The notes beneath the pieces are model-generated. The model saw only the letters and a list, made by a program, of their open reading frames with translations, was not told where the DNA came from and did not search any database. Both the position numbers and the translations under genes were made by a program. 64,000 bases of DNA from Symbiodinium natans (taxonomy: Eukaryota > Sar > Dinophyceae > Suessiales > Symbiodiniaceae), in assembly GCA_905221605.1 (NCBI GenBank), contig CAJNDS010002167.1:62001-126000 (forward strand), given 5' to 3'. Positions within the stretch are counted from its first letter, which is position 1; each line of letters starts with the position of its first letter. Shown here one piece after another: positions 44,579-55,205 of the stretch.

Positions 44579-45764
44579 ATGGCGGCAGAGCCATCCGAAG
44601 AGGCACATACACGCACGCGCACAAGCACAGGCACACAAGTTGTATGTACAGCTAAGCTGCTTCAAAGGTCGAGTCGAGACATCACAGGTAGGACAGCTGT
44701 TGCCCAGCTGTTTCTGCATTGCCAAGGTTGTCGAGTTTGTTCTGGATGCACGCTATGGGGAACAAGAAGCCGTGCAGGAAGCTCTTGCAAGCGGAGTGCA
44801 GGCAAGAGCTGCCAAGAGTTGCGGTTCTGACTTTGGAGCGCGCCCTCAGATTCCATAGATCCCAAAGGATATTAAGGTACACCATCCTCGAGTGCCACCT
44901 TGCGGAACTGCTGAATCGTGTTGACATGTCTGCCGCTTCACCCACTGTGTTTTGAATCTGTGGGGAGGTCAATGCTCGTAGCCACGGTGGGTCTACGGCA
45001 CTGTTCATGGCCAGTGCAAACGGCCATATGGACATTGTGCGTGCTTTGATTCAACTTGGGTAAGCCAGGCAAGAGTTGCACGCTTCATTCCCTAATTTTA
45101 GGTTTCTTGACCTTGTGGCTTCGGCTTGTGTGCCTGCATCGGGCCTATGTAATTATGCCCTCTCGCGCGAAAGTTGTGGACAGGTTTTCGCTTCGCAGAT
45201 TCTTGTTCGAGTCGTGAACAAGGCATTTGGCTTGCACGCGAGCTGCAGGCAAACTTCTCGAAGCACGCGCATCAGCAGATTTGGCAAACGATGCTGGCAA
45301 CTGCCCGTTGCACTGGGCACGGGGCTGAGCACCTGCTGTTCCGCACAGCTTCTGCGGGCGAGCTGAGTTGCGGAGTGCTCACTGGATGGATGTGCATGGC
45401 AGGCTGCGCTAAACGGCCATCTGGAAGTCGTGAAGATGCTCATTGCAAGTCGCGCCGATGCCAACCTGAAGAATGAGTTTCAAAAGAGGTGGGGTTTCAA
45501 TCAATTTTTCTTGTCAACGCTGGACTCACAGATGTCAAGAGACGTGACCATGGCAAGGCCATTCGATGAAGCCTTCAGCAGGAGCTGCACCTCCGATAAG
45601 ATGCTCAGGCAAACTCGCTTTGTTCGAGGAGCCACGCCGAGATTTGCGAAGCGCTCGCGAGCGTCACGTCTTTCGAAGACGACGTGCCAGCAGACGCCGA
45701 GACGAGGGCGGGATTGAGCACTTGCTTGTATGTGTTGTGGTGGACACGGAGGCATTGTGCCTGA
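44579..45764 (+). CDS. Small ankyrin-repeat protein, 157 aa
   Basis: Ankyrin repeats are protein-binding scaffolds; the partner is unknown. Seven exons give a complete frame: 44579-44602 (MAAEPSEE), 44727-44801 (VVEFVLDARYGEQEAVQEAL, then ASGVQ), 44968-45040, 45249-45316, 45403-45476, 45558-45581 (24 nt) and 45629-45764 (stop TGA). Repeat signatures: GGSTALFMASANGHMDIVR, GNCPLHWAALNGHLEVVKML, and a terminal partial repeat PFDEAFSRSHAEICEALAS, spaced about 33 residues, then an acidic tail SFEDDVPADAE. Donors: GC 44603, GC 44802, GT 45041, GC 45317, GT 45477, GA 45582; every acceptor is AG|G and every phase matches. The last 20 residues after the acidic tail are less convincing, so a further intron near 45700 is possible. 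Confidence 0.9.
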
Positions 45765-47967
45765 CGTTGCCTGTAGCTCCTGCTTACTCGGGATTCAGAT
45801 GATCCCTAGCAATCAAGGTAAGGGTCGGTGTGTGCCAAACAAGGCTCTTGAATTGAGATCCCTGTAGCCAATCGCAGATGACTCCGCCCGAGCGGGCCAC
45901 TGCACCTGGGGGAAGCTTAACGTCCAACAACCTTTAAACTTTAAACATCCGACACTTGAGTCACTTAGTCGATGTTAGGAACCGAGTTCCTGGCATGGCT
46001 CTTGACTGTTTTGATCATTTTCTTCATCGTGCTCCATGCTGCCATTGCTTAGTGCCGTTTGTTTTTTTTGTTGACCTTGTTGCAGTCGGTCTCGGTGCAC
46101 TTGCAATAATTACTGTATGGAAAAGGAGTTGTCAGCATCTGGGCACAGCTTTAAGTTACCCACCGAATCACCGAATCATTGACCCTAGAGATCCGAGGCA
46201 GGAAGCTTTACGCCTGCGCAAGCCGTGCCTGGCAGGAAGCGGACGATGCCCCAGACACCTAGCACGAGGCCCGCTAGGCCAACGGCGTGGACGAGCAGCA
46301 AGTCTCCAAAAAGGCGCCATGGTCCGCAAATGCCTGAGTACTGCTACGTCTGCTATGTACTTACTAATTAGCTAATTCATGCAGTCCTGCAGCCACCATG
46401 CAGATGATTCAACGATGATTCGGTATGCCGGGGTCCCGACGCAGGGAAAGCCAGCCACGGCCAGCGGAACGGCTTTCAGACGGATTACCCGAGACAGTCT
46501 CTCTGATTTGTCGGTTGTGTCAGAAAAAGGGCACCACAGTAGAGTCAGCAGAGGATAAACCTGGAATGGCCAGTCCGGTTAAGAGGGTGGTTGCTCTGAC
46601 AGAACGCCTTGATATCTAAAGCTGCTCAAGTCTGACACAGATGTGCGTCATGCGGCATGTTAACCAGGTTGACCCATTTCTGATTTGGTGTGAGCACAGA
46701 GTCAACCAGATATAGACACTCTTTGAATCAGAGGAAGGTAGCTCTAGGAGACTCCATCGTGACTGGGCAGCGATTGGCAGTAATGCGTGCGGGCAGATCC
46801 ATCTTGTCAGATGGCAGCGATTTCTCGCCAGATGAGGACGGAAAGTCGTCTCGGCAAGTCGGTCATGTGGCTGCATGACTTCGCGCTCAACCGAAAGCTA
46901 AACCTCCACTTTCATTGCTTGTGCCACTTATGTTTTCTTCGCCTTGCGGGTGCGACTTCAGTTAGCCAGGCCCAGCTAGGCAGGCCTGTGCCAGCAACTT
47001 ACGAGAGCCGAAGCACCAAACCCCCAAGCCCTGAAGCCTGCGGGAGGGTTAGGGGGTCGTCGCACATGACGTGCGAGCAAGAATAAACATGTCTTGCAGA
47101 CATTCATTGGAAATTGTCCCAAATCTTCGTTTTGCCTTGCAGGAGAGTCCATCATCAGGTGAGATCGGCATTGGTCGAGGGTACGGCGGGTATGGAGGCT
47201 TTGCTTGATTGCAAGACACGCTCCAAGTTGTTTAATCATGATGCGCATGGAATTGTGATGGGGCTTTGTCCCTGAATTCATTAGGGGCAGCTGCGTCTTC
47301 CTCCATGAGCTCCATGAGGCGGCAGCTTGCACAGTGTAACCAAGCGCAGGCCGCGTCAGCGGACTGTGACAAGCGCATGCCAGGCCTGATGATCGGAGAG
47401 GTCGCGGCGAGAGCTGCTTGCCTGCCAACGGGGCAAAGCTACGGTCGCAGGAAGCATGCCAGCCACCCAGGCATGTTCGGCACGGACAGCTATGATTTCC
47501 CTATCGACTTCAACCAGATGCCTGCTGCTGGTGGTTATAGCCTGGACAGCAGAGGCTTCAACCTCAACCTAATCACATGGCGGGCTTGCCCCCAGTTGCG
47601 CCGCAGGCGTTGGGGGTCAGCGAGCCGTTGCGAAGGCGAAGACAGCTTCGTCCGGATCTAAGCTAAGCTGCCTTCGCAATGAATATATGGGGCACAGGTG
47701 TCCATGAAGTGGTCTAGCCAAAAAAGGCGGATACTGAGTCGATGTGCGATCTGGGCAGTTGCGTTGCTTCGCCCGAGTATGTTGCTTTGATACGATATTG
47801 TTTTCTGCTCTGCGACTTGACTGAAGTGTCCCCCCCGCCACAACAGGTCACAAGTAACTTTCCTGGAAATTTGCGGAGAAAGTTGGATGCATTTTCGCGA
47901 CAAGTAGCTGTGATTTTGGTCAGAGTGGACGGAAACAGCGACCCCGAATATTGTAGGTGGTGCCCGT
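45765..47967. other. Unassigned sequence before the repeat island
   Basis: No domain recognised. A frame over 47266-47661 contains a plausible exon reading YDFPIDFNQMPAAGGYS; it may be coding but has no phase-matched neighbour. Confidence 0.4.
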
Positions 47968-48217
47968 CCGGGTATGCGCCGGGTGCCCGGGTATGCGCCG
48001 GGTGCCCGGGTATGTGCCGGGTATGCCCGGGTATGCGCTGGGTATGCGCCGGGTGCCCGGGTATGCGCCGGGTATGCGCCGGGTATGCGCCGGGTATGCG
48101 CCGGGTATGCGCCGGGTATGCGCCGGGTATGCGCCGGGTGCCCGGGCATGCGCCGGGTGCCCGGGTATGCGCTGGGTATGCGCCGGGTGCCCGGGTATGC
48201 GCCAAGTATGCGCTGGG
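47968..48217. repeat. 11-bp GC-rich array (GGGTATGCGCC) mixed with GGGTGCCC units
   Basis: About 22 units. Runs of the 11-bp unit are interspersed with an 8-bp GGGTGCCC variant. The array ends in a C run (48219-48230) next to the left copy of the 39-bp inverted sequence. Confidence 0.95.
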
Positions 48218-48237
48218 TGCCCCCCCCCCCGTGGGTG

Positions 48238-48276
48238 GCTTAAATAGGGTCTATTTGGAAGCTGAGAGTCGTGTTT
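48238..48276 (+). repeat. 39-bp boundary repeat, left copy
   Basis: Contains GGGTCTATTTGGAAGCTGAG. The reverse complement occurs at 53358-53396 with two mismatches in 39. Both copies abut a C/G homopolymer on the GCTTAA side. A short direct remnant (AGGGTCTATTTGG) is also at 53294-53306. Confidence 0.9.
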
Positions 48277-49138
48277 GGTGTGGTAGATAGAAAGGAAAGG
48301 GCATGATAAAGTAGCGAGAGGAGCTCTTCAATTCCCTTCCTTATCTCCTATGCTCTTTTCCTTCTTTATTGCAACAGGAGAAGACAGGAAAAGGGCTTCC
48401 ATTCCCCACTTGTTCTTCCTTTCTTGTGTTTTTGTCATTTAGAGGGGAACAGGAGAAGAGGAGGGAGAGAGAAGGAGAGGGGAGAGATAACAGGAATCCA
48501 ATTTCAGTGGAATAGCAAAGAAAAGAATAGAAGAGAGATGAATAGAGAAGAGGGAGAGACTAAACGAGGCGCTGAGAAGATGGCACTCTTCTTTATCTAT
48601 CCTATCTCCCTTATCTCCTTTACCTTCCTAGGCTTTATCATTTATCAGTTAAACGGAAACAGAAGGAGAGAAGGGAACGGGAAGTGAGAGAGGAGAGACA
48701 AAAAGGAGGCCATTTTAATTTTCTGGAAGGGTACTGAACAGAAGAGAGGAGACAAGAAACAAGGAGACGGAGGAACACAACAAGGCGCAAAGAAGATGGC
48801 ACTCTTCTTTATCTATCATCTCTCCCTTCCTTGTCTCTCCCTTTTCCCTCTATTATTAAAAAGGACAAGACCTCTTCGCAGATAGGTGCCCTCTCTCTTC
48901 TTCAGGAAGCCCCCTTGCCCTTATTTTGCTTGCCTTCTGAAACGACAAGGAAAACAACACATAGAAAGAGAGGAAATGGAATGAACCAATAGGCAATGGA
49001 GCATGGAAGAGAAATGAGGACAGGCGAAATGCAAAAATCAGGCAAAGAGGAGATGGTGCTCGTTTTCATCTTTCCTCTGGTTCTTATTTTTCTCTTCTCT
49101 TGTTCATTTCCGTTAGAAAAAACAAAAGGAATAACAAT

Positions 49139-49975
49139 GAACATGTAAGCAAACCCAGCTGATGCTCATGATTTTTTTCCTTTCTCCCTCTCTCTCTCTC
49201 TCCATATATGGGCGATGGAACGGGTGTCCTTGCTGGGCCGTTTCCTGCATCTTCAAGTGAGGAACCTAAGTGTTTTCTTTTGTTCGTTTGAAGACACAGA
49301 AAGCGATTAAAAGGGACGTCCATTTTGGATTGGCAGCCAACCTCTCTCTCCCTACATATGGGCGATGGAATGGGTGTCCTTTATAATCGTTTTCTGCATC
49401 TTCAAGCGAGGAAAAGGGACACCCCACAAGAAAGCACTTAGGGTGTCCCTTTTGCTCGTTTGAAGACACAGCAAGCGATTAAAAGGGACGCCCATTTTGG
49501 ATTGGCAGCAAACCCAGCTGATGCTCATGATTTCTCTCTCTCCCCATATATGGGCGATGGAACGGGTGTCCTTCTTGGATCGTTTTCTGCATCTTCAAGC
49601 GAAGAAGAGGGACACCACAAAAAACACTTAGGGTGTCCCTTTTGCTCGTTTCAAGAAACAGAAAGCGATTAAAAGGGACGCCCATTTTGGATCGGCAGCA
49701 AACCCAGCCGATGCTCATGATTTATCTCTGTCTATATATGGGCGATGGAACGGGTGTCCTTCTTGGATCGTTTTCTGCATCTTCAAGAGAAGAAAAGGGA
49801 CACCACAAGAAAACACTTAGTAAGGGTGCCCCTTTTGCTCGTTTCAAGACACAGAAAGCGATTAAAAGGGACGCCCATTTTGGATCGGCAGCAAACCCAG
49901 CTGATGCTCATGATTTATCTCTGTCTATATATGGGCGATGGAACGGGTGTTCCTGATCGTTTTCTGCATCTTCAA
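49139..49975. repeat. About 190-bp sub-repeat block 1, five units
   Basis: Each unit has CCCAGCTGATGCTCATGATT, a CT run, TATATGGGCGATGGAACGGG, GATCGTTTTCTGCATCTTCA and AGCGATTAAAAGGGACGC. The TATATGGGCGATGG word occurs near 49206, 49356, 49546, 49736 and 49927. CT-run length varies between units. Confidence 0.92.
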
Positions 49976-51336
49976 GGGAGAAAGAAGGGCACCACCCAAG
50001 AAGGAAAAGTAACATCAGATATAGGGAGGGAAATTGAAGAGCTCCTCTCTTTACTTAGTCATTCCCTTTCCTCTCTTCTTATCTGTTGTTTTCTTCGCTT
50101 CAAAAAGCAAAATAAGGGAAAAGAGATTTCCTGAAGAGGAGGGAGGGCACCTATTGAAGAGCTCCTGTCTTTACTTAGTCATTCCCTTTCCTCTCTTATC
50201 CGTTGTTTTATTCGCTTCAAAAAGCAAAATAAGCGAAAAAGAGATTTCCTGAAGAGGAGGGAGGGCACCTATCTGTAAAGAGCAATCGTTTAGAGGGGAA
50301 CAGGAGAAGAGGAGCGAGAGAGAAGGACAGAGGAGAGATACAGGGAATCCAATTTCAATAGAACAGCAAAGAAAAGAATAGAAGAGAGATGAATAGAGAA
50401 GAGGGAGAGACAAAACAAGGCGCAGAGAAGATGGCACTCTTCTTTATCTATCCTATCTCCCTTATCTCTCCCTTCCCTCTTTCTTTTCGAAATAAGAACA
50501 ACTAAAGAGGAAGAATTTATGAAAAGGAGAAGAGTAAGGAAAAGAGCAGAAGTAGGCCGAGAAGAGGGACATGATGAAGTACGGCAAGGTCCAAGCGCAA
50601 GGAGTCACCCTCTGCTTTACCTTCCACTGCTTTATCATACAAGTTCCTGTCTTGTGTTTTATCAGTTAAACGGAAACAGAAGGAGAGAAGGGAAAGGGAA
50701 GTGAGAGAGGAGAGACAACAAGGAGGCCATTTTAATTTTCTGGAAGGGTACTGAACAGAAGAGAGGAGACAAGGAACAAGGAGACGGAGGAACACAACAA
50801 GGCGCAAAGAAGATGGCACTCTTCTTTATCTATCATCTCTCCCTTCCTTGTCTCTCTCTTTTCCCCTATTATTAAAAAGGACAAGACCTCTTCGCAGATA
50901 GGTGCCCTCTCTCCTCTTCAGGAAGCCCCCTTGCCCTTATTTTGCTTGCTTTCTGAAACGACAAGGAAAACAACACATAGAAAAAGAGGAAATGGAATGA
51001 ACCAATAGGCAGTGGAGCTCTTCAATTTCTTTCCCTATCTCTTTTCTTCTTTTTTCATTCTTCATTCAACAAGGAAAAGAAACTTCCTTTTGTGTGTTTT
51101 TGAGATTTGAAGGAGAACAAGAGAAGAGAAGGGAGAGAGAAAGGAGAGAGGAGAGATCAAAAGGAATGCAACTCTAAATGGAAGAGCAATGAAAAGAATG
51201 GAAGAGAAATGAGGACAGGCGAAATGCAAAAGTCAGGCAAAGAGAAGACGGTGCTCGTTTTCATCTTTCCTCTGGTTCTTATTTTTCTCTTCTCTTGTTC
51301 ATTTCCGTTAGAAAAAAACAACAGGAATAACAATGA

Positions 51337-51553
51337 ACATGTAAGCAAACCCAGCTGATGCTCATGATTTTTTCCCTTCTCCTCTCTCTCTCTCTCTCCA
51401 TATATGGGCGATGGAACGGGTGTCCTTGTTGGGCCGTTTTCTGGATCTTCAAGTGAGGAACCTAGGTGTTTTCTTTTGTTCGTTTGAAGACACAGAAAGC
51501 GATTAAAAGGGACGTCCATTTTGGATTGGCAGCCAACCCAGCTGATGCTCATG

Positions 51554-51598
<45 letters not shown>

Positions 51599-51772
51599 AT
51601 ATATGGGCGATGGAATGGGTGTCCTTTTTGATCGTTTTCTGCATCTTCAAGCGAGGAAAAGGGACACCCCACAAGAGCACACTTAGGGTGTCCCTTTTGC
51701 TCGTTTGAAGACACAGAAGGCGATTAAAAGGGACGCCCATTTTGGATTGGCAGCCAACCCAGCTGATGCTCA

Positions 51773-51808
<36 letters not shown>

Positions 51809-52240
51809 ATATATGGGCGATGGAACAGGTGTCCCTTTAGATCGTTTTCTGCATCTTCAAGCGAAGAAAAGGGACACCACAAGGAAACACTTAGGCTGTC
51901 CCTTTTGCTCGTTTGAAGACACAGCAAGCGATTAAAAGGGGCGCCCGTTTTGGATTGGCAGCAAACCCAGCTGATGCTCATGATTTATCTCTGTCCCCAT
52001 ATATGGGCGATGGAACGGGTGTCCTTTTTGGATCGTTTTCTGCGTCTTCAAGCGAAGAAAAGGGACACTACAAGAAAACACTTAGTAAGGGTGCCCCTTT
52101 TGCTCGTTTCAAGACACAGAAGGCGATTAAAAGGGACGCCCATTTTGGATCGGCAGCAAACCCAGCTGATGCTCATGATTTATCTCTGTCTATATACGGG
52201 CGATGGAACGGGTGCCCTTCCTGATCGTTTTCTGCATCTT
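51337..52240. repeat. About 190-bp sub-repeat block 2, five units
   Basis: Same unit as block 1, with longer CT runs (51561-51596 and 51778-51806). The TATATGGGCGATGG word recurs near 51401, 51600, 51811, 51998 and 52192 (the last as TATACGGGCG). Confidence 0.92.
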
Positions 52241-52722
52241 CAAGGGAGAAAGAAGGGCACCGCCCAAGAAGGAAAAGTAACATCAGATATAGGGAGGGAA
52301 ATTGAAGAGCTCCTCTCTTTACTTCGTCATTCCCTTTCCTCTCTTCTTATCTGTTGTTTTCTTCGCTTCAAAAAGCAAAATAAGGGAAAAGAGATTTCCT
52401 GAAGAGGAGGGAGGGCACCTATTGAAGAGCTCCTGTCTTTACTTAGTCATTCCCTTTCCTCTCTTATCCGTTGTTTTATTCGCTTCAAAAAGCAAAATAA
52501 GCGAAAAGAGATTTCCTGACGAGGAGGGAGGGCACCTATCTGTAAAGAGCAATCGTTTAGAGGGGAACAGGAGAAGAGGAGCGAGAGAGAAGGACAGAGG
52601 AGAGATACAGGGAATCCAATTTCAGTGGAATAGCAAAGAAAAGAATAGAAGAGAGATGAATAGAGAAGAGGGAGAGACAAAACAAGGCGCAGAGAAGATG
52701 GCACTCTTCTTTATCTATCCTA

Positions 52723-52822
52723 NNNNNNNNNNNNNNNNNNNNNNNNNNNNNNNNNNNNNNNNNNNNNNNNNNNNNNNNNNNNNNNNNNNNNNNNNNNNNN
52801 NNNNNNNNNNNNNNNNNNNNNN
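52723..52822. other. Assembly gap (100 N)
   Basis: Exactly 100 N. The left flank is the start of a third higher-order repeat copy and the right flank begins inside a palindrome, so the real missing length is unknown and probably repetitive. Confidence 0.99.
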
Positions 52823-53272
52823 GGGCCAGGCCCGACCAGGCCCCCCCCCCTTCCCAGAATTAAATAATTTAAATAATTTACATCCGAAACGCCCCTTTCG
52901 GATTTAAATTATTTAAATTATTTAATTCTGGGAAGGGGGGGGGGGCCCGGGCCTGGCCCCCCCCCTTTTCGTATTTAATTTATTTAAATTATTTAAATTA
53001 TTTAAATTATTTAATTCCGGGGGGGGAATTAAATAATTTAAATAAATTAAATCCGAAAGCAGGGGTTCGGATTTAAATTATTTAAATTGTTTAATTCTCC
53101 CCCCCCGGAATTAAATAATTTAAATAATTTAAATAATTTAAATCCGAAGAGGGGGGGGGGGGCCAGGCCCGACCAGGCCCCCCCCCTTCCCAGAATTAAA
53201 TAATTTAAATGATTTAAATCCGAAACGCCCCTTTCGGATTTAAATTATTTAAAATATTTAATTCCTTGCCCC
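52823..53272. repeat. Alternating nested palindromes (about 40-bp module in switching orientation)
   Basis: A module of the form ATCCGAAA + (AATTATTTAA)n + AATTC + C/G run repeats in alternating orientation, so each neighbouring pair forms a palindrome. Centres lie near 52894, 53024, 53063, 53103, 53176 and 53227. Arms are 30-45 bp with at most a few mismatches. Two centre types alternate: CGAAACGCCCCTTTCG and G/C homopolymers. The GGCCAGGCCCGACCAGGCC segment occurs at both 52824 and 53161. No coding potential. Confidence 0.93.
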
Positions 53273-53357
53273 AGAACCCCCAGAAACGACAACAGGGTCT
53301 ATTTGGCAGATGGCTTTTGTGAATAAGCATACGTTTTGGGGCCTTATTTCCTCTTTA

Positions 53358-53396
53358 AAACCCGAGTCTCAGCTTCCAAATAGACCCTATTTAAGC
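53358..53396 (-). repeat. 39-bp boundary repeat, right (inverted) copy
   Basis: Reverse complement of 48238-48276 with 37 of 39 matches; followed by a C run at 53403-53415. Together with the left copy it brackets the higher-order repeat and the palindromes. Confidence 0.9.
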
Positions 53397-53764
53397 TGCA
53401 CACCCCCCCCCCCCCTGTCTTCATTTTAACCCCCTGTAAGGGCATACCCAGGCAATGCCTAAGCCTTTTAAGGATAAAAGGGGAAAAACCTGTATGTTTT
53501 AAACTTGGGTTCTTCCAAAACCCCTTGAGGCAAATAAAGGAAAAACCTGTGTGCTTCAAACTTGGGTTCCGCACAAGAAGCTATGGCCATCCTTTTCGTG
53601 GCAAAGGTCGCTGGGAGTCTGCAGATGGTCAAAACTCGTGCGTGAGGGTATCCAGGGTTCTTGCTAAGTCTACATTGCTGTAAACCTATGGTCGAGGAAT
53701 TATTTTAATTGTTTTTTGCCTTTCAACTTTTTTTTTTTGGGGGGGCCTCCCTATTGCAAGATAG

Positions 53765-54025
53765 AGGAAATCCAAAGAAAATAGAGGTTTTCCTGTTCAA
53801 ATCCAAAGAAAATAGAGGTTTTCCTATTAAAATCCAAAGAGAAGAGGTTTTCCTATTAACATCCAGAGAAAATAGCGGTTTTCCCATCAAAATCCGAAGA
53901 GAATGGAGGTTTTCCTCTTGAAATCTAAAGAAATAGAGGTTTTCCGCATAGAGTACAAAGGAAATACAGGTTCTATTCTTAACATACAAAGGGAATGCAG
54001 GTATTCCTATTCAAATACCAAGGAA
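53765..54025. repeat. 33-bp tandem repeat, about 8 copies, decaying rightwards
   Basis: Unit AATCCAAAGAAAATAGAGG then TTTTCCTATTAA. Copies lose identity after 54000 but AGAGGTTT words persist to about 54290. Confidence 0.9.
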
Positions 54026-54311
54026 ACTTAGGGTTTTGTCCGTGAAAGGTAGGATTTTACCATGTTAAAAGTGAAAGGAGATAGAGGTTATCCATAGAAG
54101 GCGGGGAAAGAGGGTTTGCCTATGCAATACACAAGAAACTAGAGGTTGTACTACCAACAGAAACAGAAAGAGTTTTCCAAACAAAAGGAAAAGAGGTTTA
54201 AAATCGAAGGACACATAGGGCTTCTAAACCAGAGAGATGCATAGAGGTTTGCTGTAGAGGTTTTCTTACGTAACAAATATAGGGTTTACTTTGTTGGACT
54301 TGCACGAACGA

Positions 54312-54785
54312 ACGGCATGTATGTATATGCTTTGAAGACAGCTTGCGCGGCTTTTAACAAAGGAGGGGATTGGGAGGGAGCGCAGCCCCCCCCCCCCATT
54401 TGCAAAACACGATTCTCGCATGATGGGTTTTCAAAATGTATGAATAAAGCGGGGAGGTTGGGTGGGGGGGGGGGGGCGAGGCCCCCAAATTTGCAAACAC
54501 GATTCTGGCATGATGGATTTGCAACATTTTAATGTATGCATATGGCATATGCTTTGAAGCAAGCTTGCTTGGCTCAAAAAAAACGGGGGGGTTGGGGGGG
54601 GGGGAGCCCCCCCATTTGCAAACACGATGCTCGCATGATGGGTTGCCGAAAATGTATGCATATGCGTTGAAGCAAGCTTGCGCGGCTAAAAATAAAGCAG
54701 GGTTGGGGAGCCCCCCCCCCCCGCATTTTGCAAACACGACTTTCGCATGATGGATTTCCAACAATGTATGCACATGCTTTGAAAC
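54312..54785 (-). repeat. About 115-bp tandem repeat, 4-5 copies
   Basis: Each unit has ATGTATGCATATGCTTTGAA, GCAAGCTTGCGCGGCT, a G run, a C run, TTTGCAAACACGA and GCATGATGG. Read on the minus strand it is the same family as 21875-22236. Shared elements are GCTTTATTT, AGCCGCGCAAG, TTGCTTCAA and ACCCATC in the same order. Confidence 0.88.
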
Positions 54786-54788
54786 AAA

Positions 54789-55205
54789 CTCGTGCGTACT
54801 CGTGCGTACTCGTACTCGTGCGTACTCGTGCGTAGTCGGGGGTACTCGGGCGTACTCGAGCGTACTCGGGCGTACTCGGGCGTACTCGGCGTACTCGGGC
54901 GTACTCGGGCGTACTCGGGCGTACTCGTGCGTACTCGTGCGTACTCGTGCGTACTCGTGCGTACTCGGCGTACTCGGGCGTACTCGGGCGTACTCGTGCG
55001 TACTCGGGCGTACTCGTGCGTACTCGGGCGTACTCGTGCGTACTCGTGCGTACTCGTGCGTACTCGGGCGTACTCGGGCGTACTCGGGCGTACTCGTGCG
55101 TACTCGGGCGTACTCGTGCGTACTCGGGCGTACTCGTGCGTACTCGGGCGTACTCGTGCGTACTCGGGCGTACTCGTGCGTACTCGGGCGTACTCGTGCG
55201 TACTC
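54789..55205. repeat. 10-bp array (GCGTACTCGG / GCGTACTCGT), about 42 copies
   Basis: Continuous 10-bp units differing mainly at one G/T position. Because 30 bp is ten codons, all frames read as a ten-residue repeat (RTRAYSGVLG-like on +), and frames of up to 292 codons cross it on the minus strand. These are not genes. Confidence 0.97.

Larger units (their letters stand above)
48441..52722. repeat. 1.9-2.3-kb higher-order tandem repeat, two copies plus a truncated third
   Basis: The word AGAGGGGAACAGGAGAAGAG begins copies at 48441, 50292 and 52559, giving spacings of about 1851 and 2267 bp. Each copy has the same order: GA-rich leader, a segment with GGAGGCCATTTTAATTTTC, a CT-rich segment, five units of about 190 bp, then a segment with CATCAGATATAGGGAGGG. 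The third copy runs into the assembly gap. Frames of 70-150 codons inside are repeated and purine/pyrimidine biased; I regard them as non-coding. Confidence 0.9.

Noticed and set aside
52302-52907. Plus-strand open frame of 201 codons across the gap
   Set aside because: It runs through 100 N and through repeat sequence; not a real reading frame.
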